From contig NZ_CP137640.1 in NCBI RefSeq assembly GCF_036670025.1, positions 5,986,001-6,050,000 on the forward strand: 64,000 nt of DNA, given 5' to 3'. Under the pieces are notes generated by a model that saw only the letters and a program-made list of their open reading frames with translations, was not told the origin of the DNA and did not search any database. The stretch comes from Bacillus_BD oryzisoli (GTDB lineage: Bacteria; Bacillota; Bacilli; Bacillales; Cytobacillaceae). Positions 15,300 through 23,011 of the stretch are shown here, piece by piece. Position numbers and translations under genes: made by a program. How positions within the stretch are numbered: position 1 is the first letter of the stretch; each line of letters opens with the position of its first letter.

Positions 15300-15706
15300 G
15301 TTAGAATGTGTTGAACGTGTCCTGCTTCGGATAGAGAAAGAGGCAGCTCCGACTTCTTAATCTGTTGAAAACCAAGGAGCTCAACCAGCTTGATCGCACC
15401 AAGCTTATTGGTGGCCATGAAGATTTCAGACATGCCCTTTTCCGTAGCTCGGAGGAAAATTTGCTCAAATAAAATATACACATCATTTTTCATCGTTTGC
15501 GATGTCATGACCAGCGAGCGCAGCAGGCCAACCTCGCCAAACTGCTCAATGCCAATTGTTGCCTGAATATCACCCATTTCATCCTCCATGATGAGAAATG
15601 AATCAATGGTTCCCACCACCCCTTCTGTACTCAGACCGGCCCGCTCTAGAAATGTCACCAAGTTATCCACATCATCTGTGAGTGCACACCGTATTACAGC
15701 GCTCAT
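15263..15706 (-). CDS. ywlB: YwlB-like GNAT-fold N-acetyltransferase
   Basis: This 147-residue protein from the ATG at 15706 (MSAVIRCALTDDVDNLV) has AGGAGGGAG in front; a start eight codons further upstream lacks such a site. The fold follows GNAT order: ALTDDVDNLVTFLERAG, FLIMEDEMGDIQATIGIEQFGEVGLLRSLVM (the acetyl-CoA strand), then KLGAIKLVELLGFQQIKKSEL. The substrate is unknown. It lies upstream of ywlC as in B. subtilis. Its 3' end carries DnaA boxes of the adjacent cluster. Confidence 0.85.
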   Translation of the reverse strand: MSAVIRCALTDDVDNLVTFLERAGLSTEGVVGTIDSFLIMEDEMGDIQATIGIEQFGEVGLLRSLVMTSQTMKNDVYILFEQIFLRATEKGMSEIFMATNKLGAIKLVELLGFQQIKKSELPLSLSEAGHVQHILTVDNSVFLKISL

Positions 15707-15972
15707 ACAACTCCCTCCTAATTTCATATCGATAAACTATTAATATGAAAAAATAGAGAAAGTAGAACCTTTATTTTAGCTAAAAGCATAAAAGCACAAA
15801 ATTATAGGAGAACAATGGTTTGTTCAAGTATTACTCATTATATATAAGCAGCAGCACGTTTTTCAAGAAATGCTAAATACCTTCTTTTTCCTCCATGCTG
15901 TTTGCTCTGACAGCTAATTTTGCATTTAGTTGTTTTACCAAGATTATTTAATCATTTAGTTGTGTCCAATTA

Positions 15973-16029
15973 TTGACTATTTCACAAGAAGAAGTATAGT
16001 AATTATCATTAAAGTTACCTAGGGTAACT
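15973..16029 (+). promoter_or_regulatory. Promoter with palindromic MarR-type operator
   Basis: TTGACT (15973-15978) and TATAGT (15995-16000) are 16 bp apart. Just past the expected start site lies AGTTACC-TAG-GGTAACT (16013-16029), with perfect 7-bp arms. Size and place fit a MarR dimer operator repressing the MarR/MFS unit downstream. The rest of 15707-15972 holds no gene. Confidence 0.6.
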
Positions 16030-16049
16030 ATTTAAAAGGAGATCATGCC

Positions 16050-16170
16050 ATGCAAAGTTTTTTCCATGTTTTATACCAGCCCTTAATGTTAAAAAACTTC
16101 CATTACTAGAACTGTTCAGCAATTGGAAAGGGTATTACCAAGGGATTACAGGAAAAAATAAAATAAAAAA
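16050..16170 (+). pseudogene. Remnant of a MarR-family regulator gene
   Basis: A good ribosome site (AAAAGGAG) precedes ATG at 16050. The frame reads MQSFFHVLYQPLMLKNFHY and stops at 16109. After a one-base shift near the A run at 16093-16098, reading resumes as KLPLLELFSNWKGYY. Together these look like the N-terminus of MarR proteins (a LYQPL...LFSSQW-type start), but the DNA-binding wing and C-terminus are gone. I read it as a frameshifted and truncated regulator left beside its operator and target. The match is from memory of the family and short. Confidence 0.45.
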
Positions 16171-16191
16171 CTTTTAGGGTGGGGAGAAAAT

Positions 16192-17385
16192 ATGAATAAG
16201 GTTAAATTGTGGACAAAAGATTTCTTGATTGTTTCAATAGCAAACTTTTTTCTTTACTTTACCTTTTATTTATTAATGGTCGCTTTAACAACATTTGCTA
16301 CGGAAAAATTTCTAGCAACACCAAGCGAGGCTGGTCTTGCGTCCGGGATATTTGTCATCGGAACACTGATTGCCCGCCTTTTTTCCGGAAAATCGATTGA
16401 CTAGGTTGGCTGGAAGAAAATGCTTTATATTGGCTTTATTTTTTTCCTGATTACGACCTGTTTATATTTTATCGTAACCAATTTTTCATTCTTGCTAATT
16501 AATCGATTTTTAAATGGAGCAGCGCTAGGAATGGCGTCTACTGCAACAGGAACCATTGTTGCCAAAATTATTCCAAATGAACGCCGTGGAGAAGGAACTG
16601 GCTATTATGCCTTAAGTGTTGTCCTTGCGGCGGCTTTTGGTCCTTTTTTAGGAATGATGCTTACCCATCAGATAGGGCTGATGAGTAATTTCATTTTATG
16701 TTCAATTGTGTTAGTCATTAGTTTTATAACCATCTTCTTTTTAAAGGTCCCACAAGTAACATCTACAAAGAAAAAGGTGGAAAAACAGGGTGGATTCTCA
16801 CTTCAGCATTTCTTTGAGGTAAAAGCCATTCCAATTGCCATTATTGCCTTTTTTGTTGCTTTTGGGTATTCAAGTATTTTAACTTTTCTCACTGCCTATA
16901 CACAGGAAATTCACTTAGCTAACATCGGCAGTTTCTTCTTTGTTGTCTATGCCTTATTCACTGTCGCTTCCAGACCGTTCACAGGACGGCTGTTTGATGA
17001 AAGAGGCGAAAATTGGGTCATGTATCCGTCATTCATTTCCTTTGCGATTGGTTTGCTTATCCTAGGTGAAGCACATCAAGGCATTGCACTTTTAATAGCC
17101 GGAGGGCTTGTTGGTCTTGGCTATGGGACGTTTTCAGCCAGTGCCCAGGCGATTTCAATTAAAGTGTCACCAAAGGAACACATGGGATTAGCTACCTCCA
17201 CCTACTTTATCTTTTTAGATGCAGGAATCGGTATCGGTCCTTTCGTCCTTGGCATGCTCGTGCCATCCATTGGCTACCGCGGAATGTATGTAAGTATGGC
17301 CGTCGTATTATTTATCTGCTTCTTCTTATATTATTTCTTACACGGACGAAGCACTAATACTTTAAAACTTAAACGGACGGTATAA
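16192..17385 (+). pseudogene. MFS efflux transporter interrupted by one in-frame stop
   Basis: Two reading frames in the same phase (16192-16404 and 16420-17385) join into one ~397-residue, 12-segment major facilitator protein if the TAG at 16402-16404 is read through. The stop falls in motif A, the loop after segment 2: GKSID-stop-VGWKKM, where the family has D-(K/R)-x-G-R-K-K. The expected Arg is also Trp. The rest is intact, including a second-half loop (RPFTGRLFDERGENW). A strong AGGGTGGGGAG ribosome site precedes the first ATG. Without suppression only a 70-residue fragment would be made, so the transporter is probably inactive. Drug or metabolite efflux is the likely former role. Confidence 0.8.
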
Positions 17386-17497
17386 GAATGGCTCATTTGG
17401 AGGAGCAAGCTTGGCAAAGGCCTCCTTAGAGATGCTGCTTATTTTAGGCAAACCGACCTTCATGATTGATCGAACCGTAATTAGAGCGCACCAAAAA

Positions 17498-17527
17498 GGA
17501 AAGAAGATCATCTTCTTTCCTTTTTTT
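17498..17527. terminator. Terminator between the MFS pseudogene and spoIIR
   Basis: GGAAAGAAGAT (17498-17508) pairs with ATCTTCTTTCC (17510-17520), followed on the plus strand by seven T; the A run on the other side also lets it work for spoIIR. Confidence 0.8.
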
Positions 17528-18470
17528 AACCAAATAAACTATCCCAAATTTCCTTCACAAAAAATTTCACTTCAACTGGTTGTTCATCTTCACTTGTGTA
17601 AACAGGAGCCTGTTTTTTATTGTCTTTTGCTTTTGTTTCAACATCTTCTTTTGCAGAAGCAGGCTTGTCTTGTTTATCTTCTGTTTTCACAGTAGACTCG
17701 GCTTCTTTTTCAACTGATGGTTTTGGGGTTTCTTTGCTTTCAGGTGATTGATTTTGAGTTTCTTTTTTATCTACTGGCTGATCTTTTTCCTCAACTGCTA
17801 CTTCACTGACTGCTGCTGTTTCGGTAACTTCTTCTGCTATAGCCTTTTCTTGGGCATCCTCTTGTACAGTAGATTCTACAGCACCATCTTCTTTATCAGT
17901 GGACTTTTGCTTATCAGACTTCTTTTCAGCAGACCGCTCTTCTTCTTCATCAAACCCTTCACTAACAGCTACTCCGCTTGAAAAATCAAGAAAGCATAAC
18001 GGCGGGAATAGCACACACCACCAGTTAGCGCCTGTGCCCTCGCCTAGCGTGATCAGAATCGCTTCATACTGCCCTGCAGGATATAAGAATTGTCCATAAA
18101 GCTTAGTTGGGAAATCTACTTTGCCAAACTCGACCTTTACCGTTTGGTTCACATTTTCTTCAGCCAAAACCTCTTCGGCGATCTTCTGAATTTCCGGAAT
18201 ACCAGATTTAATAACTTTCCTTGCTTCCTCTTTGGAAGTGAGGTCAGATACCCATTTTGTTATTTCTTTATTGACCTCGTCTCTGACCAATCTTTTAACA
18301 GCCTGGTCCTCGCTACTGTCGCTGTTAGCGAGAATGCGAAGACGAATTGCATCATTGGGAATAACTACGGCATCGTTCGCCGTTACTTCATTTTTCGGAA
18401 TATATAAACTTAAAACTGTACCAATTGATAAAATAAATAAATAAATGATTGCTAGATTTTTACGTTTCAT
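17526..18470 (-). CDS. spoIIR: Stage II sporulation protein R with a long acidic insert
   Basis: SpoIIR is secreted from the forespore and triggers SpoIIGA to process pro-sigma-E in the mother cell. The signal peptide (~7-24), the conserved domain (~40-165: AIRLRILANSDSSEDQAVKRLVRDEV, VEFGKVDFPTKLYG, YPAGQYEAILITLGEG and the NWWCVLFPPLCF motif) and the tail (KFFVKEIWDSLFG) are as in the family. Between them, ~174-292, is an acidic, Lys/Glu/Ser/Thr-rich low-complexity stretch, making 314 residues against 224 in B. subtilis as I recall. I start at ATG 18470 (MKRKNLA) because AAGGGA lies 11 bases upstream; a GTG three codons earlier has no room. Confidence 0.93.
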   Translation of the reverse strand: MKRKNLAIIYLFILSIGTVLSLYIPKNEVTANDAVVIPNDAIRLRILANSDSSEDQAVKRLVRDEVNKEITKWVSDLTSKEEARKVIKSGIPEIQKIAEEVLAEENVNQTVKVEFGKVDFPTKLYGQFLYPAGQYEAILITLGEGTGANWWCVLFPPLCFLDFSSGVAVSEGFDEEEERSAEKKSDKQKSTDKEDGAVESTVQEDAQEKAIAEEVTETAAVSEVAVEEKDQPVDKKETQNQSPESKETPKPSVEKEAESTVKTEDKQDKPASAKEDVETKAKDNKKQAPVYTSEDEQPVEVKFFVKEIWDSLFG

Positions 18471-18496
18471 ATATGGCACCGTCCCTTCACTAACCC

Positions 18497-18525
18497 ATTG
18501 TGGACAGGATGCCGGATTTTTAAAC
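18497..18525 (-). promoter_or_regulatory. Sigma-F/G-type promoter of spoIIR
   Basis: On the minus strand GTTTA (18521-18525), 15 bp, GTCCACAAT (18497-18505). The first matches the forespore -35 GYWTA; the second fits GGnnAnAnT with one change. It ends 26 bp before the chosen start. spoIIR is a known sigma-F gene. Confidence 0.5.
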
Positions 18526-18563
18526 TAGCAAATAAGTAAAATTTTTAATAGATTTGCGGGTGG

Positions 18564-18640
18564 TGTCCATTTACGGTGTCAGGCACCGCAAGTGGACATT
18601 TTTAGTCATTTTGTCCTTTTGCGGTGCCTGATACCGTGTC
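18564..18640. repeat. GGTGTCAGGCACC palindromic repeat pair
   Basis: TGTCCA (18564-18569) and TGGACA (18593-18598) enclose GGTGTCAGGCACC; a second, inverted copy (GCGGTGCCTGATACCGTGTC) follows at 18621-18640 and reaches into the prmC stop. Partial copies lie at about 53177-53210 and 55455-55470. This looks like a dispersed palindromic repeat that may also end prmC transcription. Confidence 0.65.
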
Positions 18641-19502
18641 AATCAACGCCGATTTCCATAAACACCATTCTGTCTTTCCCGTTAATGTCATAGACCGTTT
18701 CTATATGAGCCTCTGGGAATGCCTTCTGCAGCAGCCCGGAGACGGCTTTGCTTTGTCCGGCGCCTACTTCAAAGCCAACCATTGCTTTTTCTTTTAGCAC
18801 AATAGGAAGCTCTTCGGCAAATTGGCGGTATAAATCAAGGCCGTCTTCACCGGCAAACAGGGCAGTATGTGGTTCATGCGCTGTGACGACAACGGACATA
18901 TCCACCTTATCTCCAAGTGGAATATACGGCGGATTAGAAATCACCACATCAAACTTCCGCCCTGCCTCGATAAACGGCTGCAGCAGGTCTCCTTTTACAA
19001 ATTCAACATCAGCACCTAGCCGTTCCGCATTTCCATGAGCAACAGCCAAAGCTCCCTCCGAAATATCGCTCGCAGTCACCGAAAGTTCGGGGCGCTCCAA
19101 TTTTAGCGAAATGGCAATCGCCCCGCTGCCTGTTCCGATATCAACCACATCCATAGATTGATCCCCGCCAAACCGCTGGGACACCCGCGTAAGTGCCCCA
19201 AGCACAAGTTCCTCTGTCTCAGGCCTTGGGATTAACACACACTCATTCACACGGAAGGTACGGCCGTAAAACTCCTCATGGCCGATTATGTACTGAACCG
19301 GTGTCCCCTCACCATGAAGCTCCACGGCCCCGTGGAAACGGTTTTCCACCTCAATATCCAGTTCCTCACGCAGATTCGCCAGCATCTTTGTACGATCCAT
19401 TTGTAAGAAAAAACGCAGCAATAATTCACCGGCATTTTCGTCACGTTCTTTTTCTTTTAAAAAAGAAGAAGCCCATTGAAGAGCTTCATATATTTTCGTC
19501 AT
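18639..19502 (-). CDS. prmC: Release-factor glutamine methyltransferase
   Basis: PrmC methylates the Gln of the GGQ motif in RF1 and RF2, raising termination efficiency. This 287-residue protein has the N-terminal helical domain (~1-80), the SAM loop VVDIGTGSGAIAISL (~115-130) and the active-site NPPYIP (~191-196) that binds the glutamine. It starts four bases after the prfA stop, so enzyme and substrate are made from one mRNA, as in most bacteria. Confidence 0.97.
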   Translation of the reverse strand: MTKIYEALQWASSFLKEKERDENAGELLLRFFLQMDRTKMLANLREELDIEVENRFHGAVELHGEGTPVQYIIGHEEFYGRTFRVNECVLIPRPETEELVLGALTRVSQRFGGDQSMDVVDIGTGSGAIAISLKLERPELSVTASDISEGALAVAHGNAERLGADVEFVKGDLLQPFIEAGRKFDVVISNPPYIPLGDKVDMSVVVTAHEPHTALFAGEDGLDLYRQFAEELPIVLKEKAMVGFEVGAGQSKAVSGLLQKAFPEAHIETVYDINGKDRMVFMEIGVD

Positions 19503-19505
19503 ATC

Positions 19506-20582
19506 TTAATCCTCTGCACTTTCCAATTTGCTTGATTGTTCTTCTAAAATAAGGGCATCAACGATATCGTCAATTTTCCCTTGCAGGATTTGGTCAAGCT
19601 TTTGAATGGTCAGTCCAATTCGGTGGTCTGTAACGCGGTTTTGCGGGAAGTTATAAGTACGGATACGCTCAGAGCGGTCACCTGTACCGACAGCTGATTT
19701 ACGCTGCTGGTCATACTCAGCCTGCGCTTCACGCTGGAATTTATCGTACACGCGGGCACGAAGAACCTTCATCGCCTTTTCTTTGTTCTTGATTTGCGAT
19801 TTTTCATCCTGACAGGAAACAACGGTCCCTGTTGGCAAGTGTGTTAAACGAACGGCTGACATCGTGGTGTTAACACTTTGTCCGCCAGGTCCGCTGGAAG
19901 CAAATGTGTCGACACGGATATCCTTATCATGAATCTCTACTTCCACTTCCTCTGTCTCAGGAAGAACCGCAACTGTTGCAGTTGATGTATGGATTCGACC
20001 GCCTGATTCTGTTTCAGGAACACGCTGTACGCGGTGTGCTCCATTTTCAAACTTCAGCTTAGAATAAGCGCCTTTTCCGTTAATCATGAAAATAATCTCT
20101 TTATAACCGCCGACACCTGTTGTACTTGCTTCGATGACATCCGTTTTCCAGCCCTGCACTTCGGCAAACTTGCTGTACATACGGTATAAGTCACCAGCGA
20201 ACAATGCAGCCTCGTCACCGCCAGCAGCACCGCGGATTTCCATGATAACGTTTTTGTCATCATTAGGATCCTTCGGGATTAACAGAATTCTAAGCCTTGC
20301 TTCTAGCTCTTCCATGCGGTCTTCTAATTCAGAAAGCTCTTCTTTCACCATTTCCCGCATTTCCGGGTCAAGCTTATCATCGAGCATTTCCTTTGCATCA
20401 TTTAATTGCTCTTTCACTTCTTTATATTCACGATAAGCCATAACAGTTTCTTGTATATCGGACTGCTCTTTTGAATAGTCACGTAGTTTATTTGTATCAC
20501 TAACAATGGCTGGATCACTTAACAGCTCGTTCAGCTTTTCATAGCGATCCTCCACAGCTTGAAGACGATCAAACATGGTCAT
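19506..20582 (-). CDS. prfA: Peptide chain release factor 1
   Basis: RF1 reads UAA and UAG and releases the finished peptide. This 358-residue protein has the catalytic GGQ in SSGPGGQSVNTT (~232), the methylation target of PrmC next door. The stop-codon reading loop is VPETESGGRIHT, a PET variant of the PxT tripeptide. The acidic N-terminal coiled coil (~1-100) is typical. The start ATG at 20582 has AGGTG in front. Confidence 0.97.
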   Translation of the reverse strand: MTMFDRLQAVEDRYEKLNELLSDPAIVSDTNKLRDYSKEQSDIQETVMAYREYKEVKEQLNDAKEMLDDKLDPEMREMVKEELSELEDRMEELEARLRILLIPKDPNDDKNVIMEIRGAAGGDEAALFAGDLYRMYSKFAEVQGWKTDVIEASTTGVGGYKEIIFMINGKGAYSKLKFENGAHRVQRVPETESGGRIHTSTATVAVLPETEEVEVEIHDKDIRVDTFASSGPGGQSVNTTMSAVRLTHLPTGTVVSCQDEKSQIKNKEKAMKVLRARVYDKFQREAQAEYDQQRKSAVGTGDRSERIRTYNFPQNRVTDHRIGLTIQKLDQILQGKIDDIVDALILEEQSSKLESAED

Positions 20583-20730
20583 TCACCTCATTTAATAAAA
20601 ATAAAACATATAAGTATTTTAAGCGTAAAAAGTCGGTGCTGATTGGATTCCCGGCACCTTACGCAATTCGTTCTAATGTATAGCATTCTAATTATAGTAT
20701 AGGCATTTTTCTTCGTCAAAACCCTATTTT

Positions 20731-20788
20731 GGAAGCAAAAGAACCGTCCCTCTGCTTTTTGAAGCAGGGGGACGGTTCTCCTGCTTCC
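20731..20788. repeat. GGAAGCA/ACGGTTCT palindromic repeat, full copy
   Basis: GGAAGCAAAAGAACCGTCCC and its near-complement (GGGGGACGGTTCTCCTGCTTCC) form a ~26-bp-arm palindrome between rpmE and prfA. Single-arm, decayed copies are at about 230-262 and 3488-3518. Such elements are, as far as I recall, frequent in Bacillus intergenic DNA. No gene is supported in 20583-20851. Confidence 0.7.
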
Positions 20789-20807
20789 AAATCTCTGAAC
20801 ATCAAAA

Positions 20808-20834
20808 AACAGGCAAGACTGAAACTTGCCTGTT
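20808..20834 (-). terminator. Terminator of rpmE
   Basis: AACAGGCAAG (20808-20817) and CTTGCCTGTT (20825-20834) with T runs on both strands, just past the rpmE stop. Confidence 0.8.
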
Positions 20835-20851
20835 TTTGTTTTAGCTTTTTA

Positions 20852-21052
20852 TTACTTAAGACCGTATTTTTTGTTGAAACGATCAACACGACCGCCGGCT
20901 TCAGCGAATTTTTGACGTCCTGTGTAGAATGGGTGACATTCAGAACATGTCTCAACACGGATTGATTCTTTAACTGAGCCAGTTTCGAATTCGTTACCAC
21001 AAGCACATTTCACTGTAGCTTTTTTGTAATTAGGATGAATTCCTGCTTTCAT
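20852..21052 (-). CDS. rpmE: Ribosomal protein L31, zinc-binding form
   Basis: This 66-residue L31 of the large subunit has the zinc ligands CAC (16, 18) and CSEC (~36, 39), so it is the C+ form that is replaced by the Cys-free paralogue when zinc is short. The start MKAGIHPNY and the end GGRVDRFNKKYGLK are canonical. It lies between prfA and rho as in B. subtilis. A strong sigma-A promoter lies ~95 bases upstream of the ATG. Confidence 0.98.
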   Translation of the reverse strand: MKAGIHPNYKKATVKCACGNEFETGSVKESIRVETCSECHPFYTGRQKFAEAGGRVDRFNKKYGLK

Positions 21053-21149
21053 TCCTTTTCAGCTCCTTCCGCCCTGAATCTTTCGAAACAGAGTTATATG
21101 TTACAGCGTTACGATTGTACGCTATTTTTTACTGAAAAACACTCTTCAT

Positions 21150-21178
21150 ATTATAGCAAGGACTATTTTGAAATGCAA
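21150..21178 (-). promoter_or_regulatory. Sigma-A promoter of rpmE
   Basis: On the minus strand TTGCAT (21173-21178), 17 bp, TATAAT (21150-21155). The -10 is perfect. The leader to the rpmE ATG is ~90 bases. Confidence 0.7.
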
Positions 21179-21224
21179 CTTCTGTTTTATTCCTATTTTG
21201 AACTCTGTTAAACAGGGTTGTTGA

Positions 21225-21292
21225 TTTCCGTTCCAGGCACTTCGCTTTCCGGCGGGAGTCTGCGTGCCTTCCGCTGCAATCAACAAGTGCAT
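21225..21292. repeat. GC-rich dispersed repeat with CTTCGCTTTCC core
   Basis: GTTCCAGGCACTTCGCTTTC then CGGCGGGAGTCTGCGTGCCTTCCGC, flanked by GTTGATTT and AATCAAC (an inverted pair). I recall related elements as widespread in Bacillus genomes. The rest of the 310-bp gap between rho and rpmE holds only the rpmE promoter. Confidence 0.5.
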
Positions 21293-21362
21293 AAAAATCA
21301 AATTGTTCTTAACAAAGTAATTTTTTTAAAATAGTATCGGCTAAAGTGGCAAATCCAATTAC

Positions 21363-22628
21363 TTACGAACGTTTCGCCTTCATCTCATCATTCAACGTAG
21401 CAAAGAAATCCTCATTTGATTTTGTCTGCTTTAGCTTACGAAGGAATTTCTCGGCAAAGTCTGGTGCGTCTGACATTGATTTACGGATGGCCCATAATAG
21501 GTCAAGACGGTCTTTTGGAATCAGAAGCTCTTCCTTACGTGTACCTGAACGGCGAATGTCGATAGCCGGGAAGATTCTTCTTTCTGCCAACGAGCGGTCC
21601 AGATGAAGCTCCATATTACCAGTTCCTTTGAATTCCTCATAGATGACGTCGTCCATCCGGGAGCCTGTGTCAACAAGCGCTGTTGCCAAAATCGTTAAAC
21701 TGCCGCCTTCTTCAATATTACGGGCAGCCCCGAAGAAGCGCTTCGGCCGATGGAACGCTGCCGGGTCAATCCCCCCTGACAGTGTACGTCCGCTTGGCGG
21801 AATCACAAGGTTGTAGGCACGCGCCAATCTTGTAATACTATCCATTAAAATAACAACATCGCGTTTGTGCTCAACTAAGCGCATCGCACGTTCCAGCACA
21901 AGCTCTGCTACTTTAATGTGGTTTTCCGGTACTTCGTCAAAGGTTGAGCTGACAACATCGCCGGCAACAGAGCGTTCAATGTCTGTTACCTCTTCCGGGC
22001 GTTCATCAATTAGAAGTACGATTAATTCTGCTTCCGGATGGTTCGTTGTTACGCTGTTGGCGATTTCTTTAATCAGCATCGTTTTCCCTGCTTTTGGCGG
22101 TGCGACAATCAGACCGCGCTGGCCGAAACCGACCGGTGCCACGACATCCATGATGCGCGTTGAAATATTTTTGTGTGTTGTTTCAAGCTTCATTTGTCGG
22201 TTTGGATATAAAGGTGTTAAGGCTGGAAAATGAACACGTTCCTTCGATGTTTCAGGGTCATCACCATTTACTGCTTCAACCTGCAGTAAGCCGAAATACC
22301 GTTCATTTTCTTTTGGCGGACGGACTTTACCCGATACCTTATCCCCGTTTCTGAGATCAAAGCGGCGGATCTGAGAGGCAGAAATATAAATATCCTCTGA
22401 ACTTGGAGAGTAATTAATTGGTCTTAAGAATCCGAAGCCCTCTGATTGAATGATTTCGAGGACACCTTCCATGAAAAAGTACCCTTCCTGCTCGGCACGT
22501 GCTTTTAAAATGGCGAAAATTAATTCCTTTTTTGTAAGCTTGCTGTAATACGATACCTTATATTCTCGAGCTAATTCGTATAGCTCTTTTAACTTCATAT
22601 TCTCTAAACTTGATATATTTAATCCCAT
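21363..22628 (-). CDS. rho: Transcription termination factor Rho
   Basis: Rho is an RNA-dependent helicase that ends transcription at unstructured C-rich sites. From the ATG at 22628 (MGLNISSLENMK) the protein has 421 residues: N-terminal domain (~1-50), cold-shock RNA-binding domain (GYFFMEGVLEIIQSEGFGFLR), Walker A in APPKAGKTMLIK, Walker B VVILMDSITRLARA, and the Q/R-loop regions (SGRTLSGGIDP). A TTG nine codons upstream is a poorer start; GGTGG precedes the chosen ATG. The ~360-bp upstream gap holds hairpins. In B. subtilis rho represses itself through its leader, which fits such a long leader. Confidence 0.97.
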   Translation of the reverse strand: MGLNISSLENMKLKELYELAREYKVSYYSKLTKKELIFAILKARAEQEGYFFMEGVLEIIQSEGFGFLRPINYSPSSEDIYISASQIRRFDLRNGDKVSGKVRPPKENERYFGLLQVEAVNGDDPETSKERVHFPALTPLYPNRQMKLETTHKNISTRIMDVVAPVGFGQRGLIVAPPKAGKTMLIKEIANSVTTNHPEAELIVLLIDERPEEVTDIERSVAGDVVSSTFDEVPENHIKVAELVLERAMRLVEHKRDVVILMDSITRLARAYNLVIPPSGRTLSGGIDPAAFHRPKRFFGAARNIEEGGSLTILATALVDTGSRMDDVIYEEFKGTGNMELHLDRSLAERRIFPAIDIRRSGTRKEELLIPKDRLDLLWAIRKSMSDAPDFAEKFLRKLKQTKSNEDFFATLNDEMKAKRS

Positions 22629-22799
22629 GATTCCACCACTCTTTTGAATTTTCAATCATTCCCTCCACGAGCAGAACATTCAGGCAGTAGTTTATGAAAG
22701 GCAAAAGGAAGATTTTATTAGTTGCTTGAGGTTCTTACTTTTGAAGAATGTCTTATACGTGAGTTTGAATATTTGAAGACAAAAATAATGTTTATTTTA

Positions 22800-23000
22800 C
22801 CCTCTCCTGCGAAACTAAACAATATTTATTTTTTAAAATAGGGAATGAAATGATCTTGATCTATATGAAAGTGCAGCAGCTTTTCAGAAAGTAGCTGCTA
22901 GCTGCTGCTTTTACTCTTCTGAAAGGAAAGTATAGATTTATCTATACACGGAAGGCTATTGCGAGCACCTGCCCTGATGCCCGGGAAGGTGCTCTTTTTA
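22800..23000 (+). ncRNA. Candidate small RNA or structured leader between rho and glpX
   Basis: Three hairpins lie in a row: GCAGCAGCT (22873-22881) with AGCTGCTGC (22900-22908) followed by TTTT; TATAGA-TTTA-TCTATA (22931-22946); and GAGCACCT (22973-22980) with AGGTGCTC (22987-22994) followed by TTTTTATTT. T runs follow on the plus strand only, though both flanking genes are on the minus strand. It may be a plus-strand RNA ending at ~23000, or hairpins in the rho leader. No clear promoter was found. No other gene in 22629-23011. Confidence 0.3.
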
Positions 23001-23011
23001 TTTATTAAAAA

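Noticed and set aside
16420..17385. Separate 321-residue transporter gene
   Set aside because: It is in phase with the upstream 70 codons and lacks the first two membrane segments and a ribosome site, so it is the second part of an interrupted gene.
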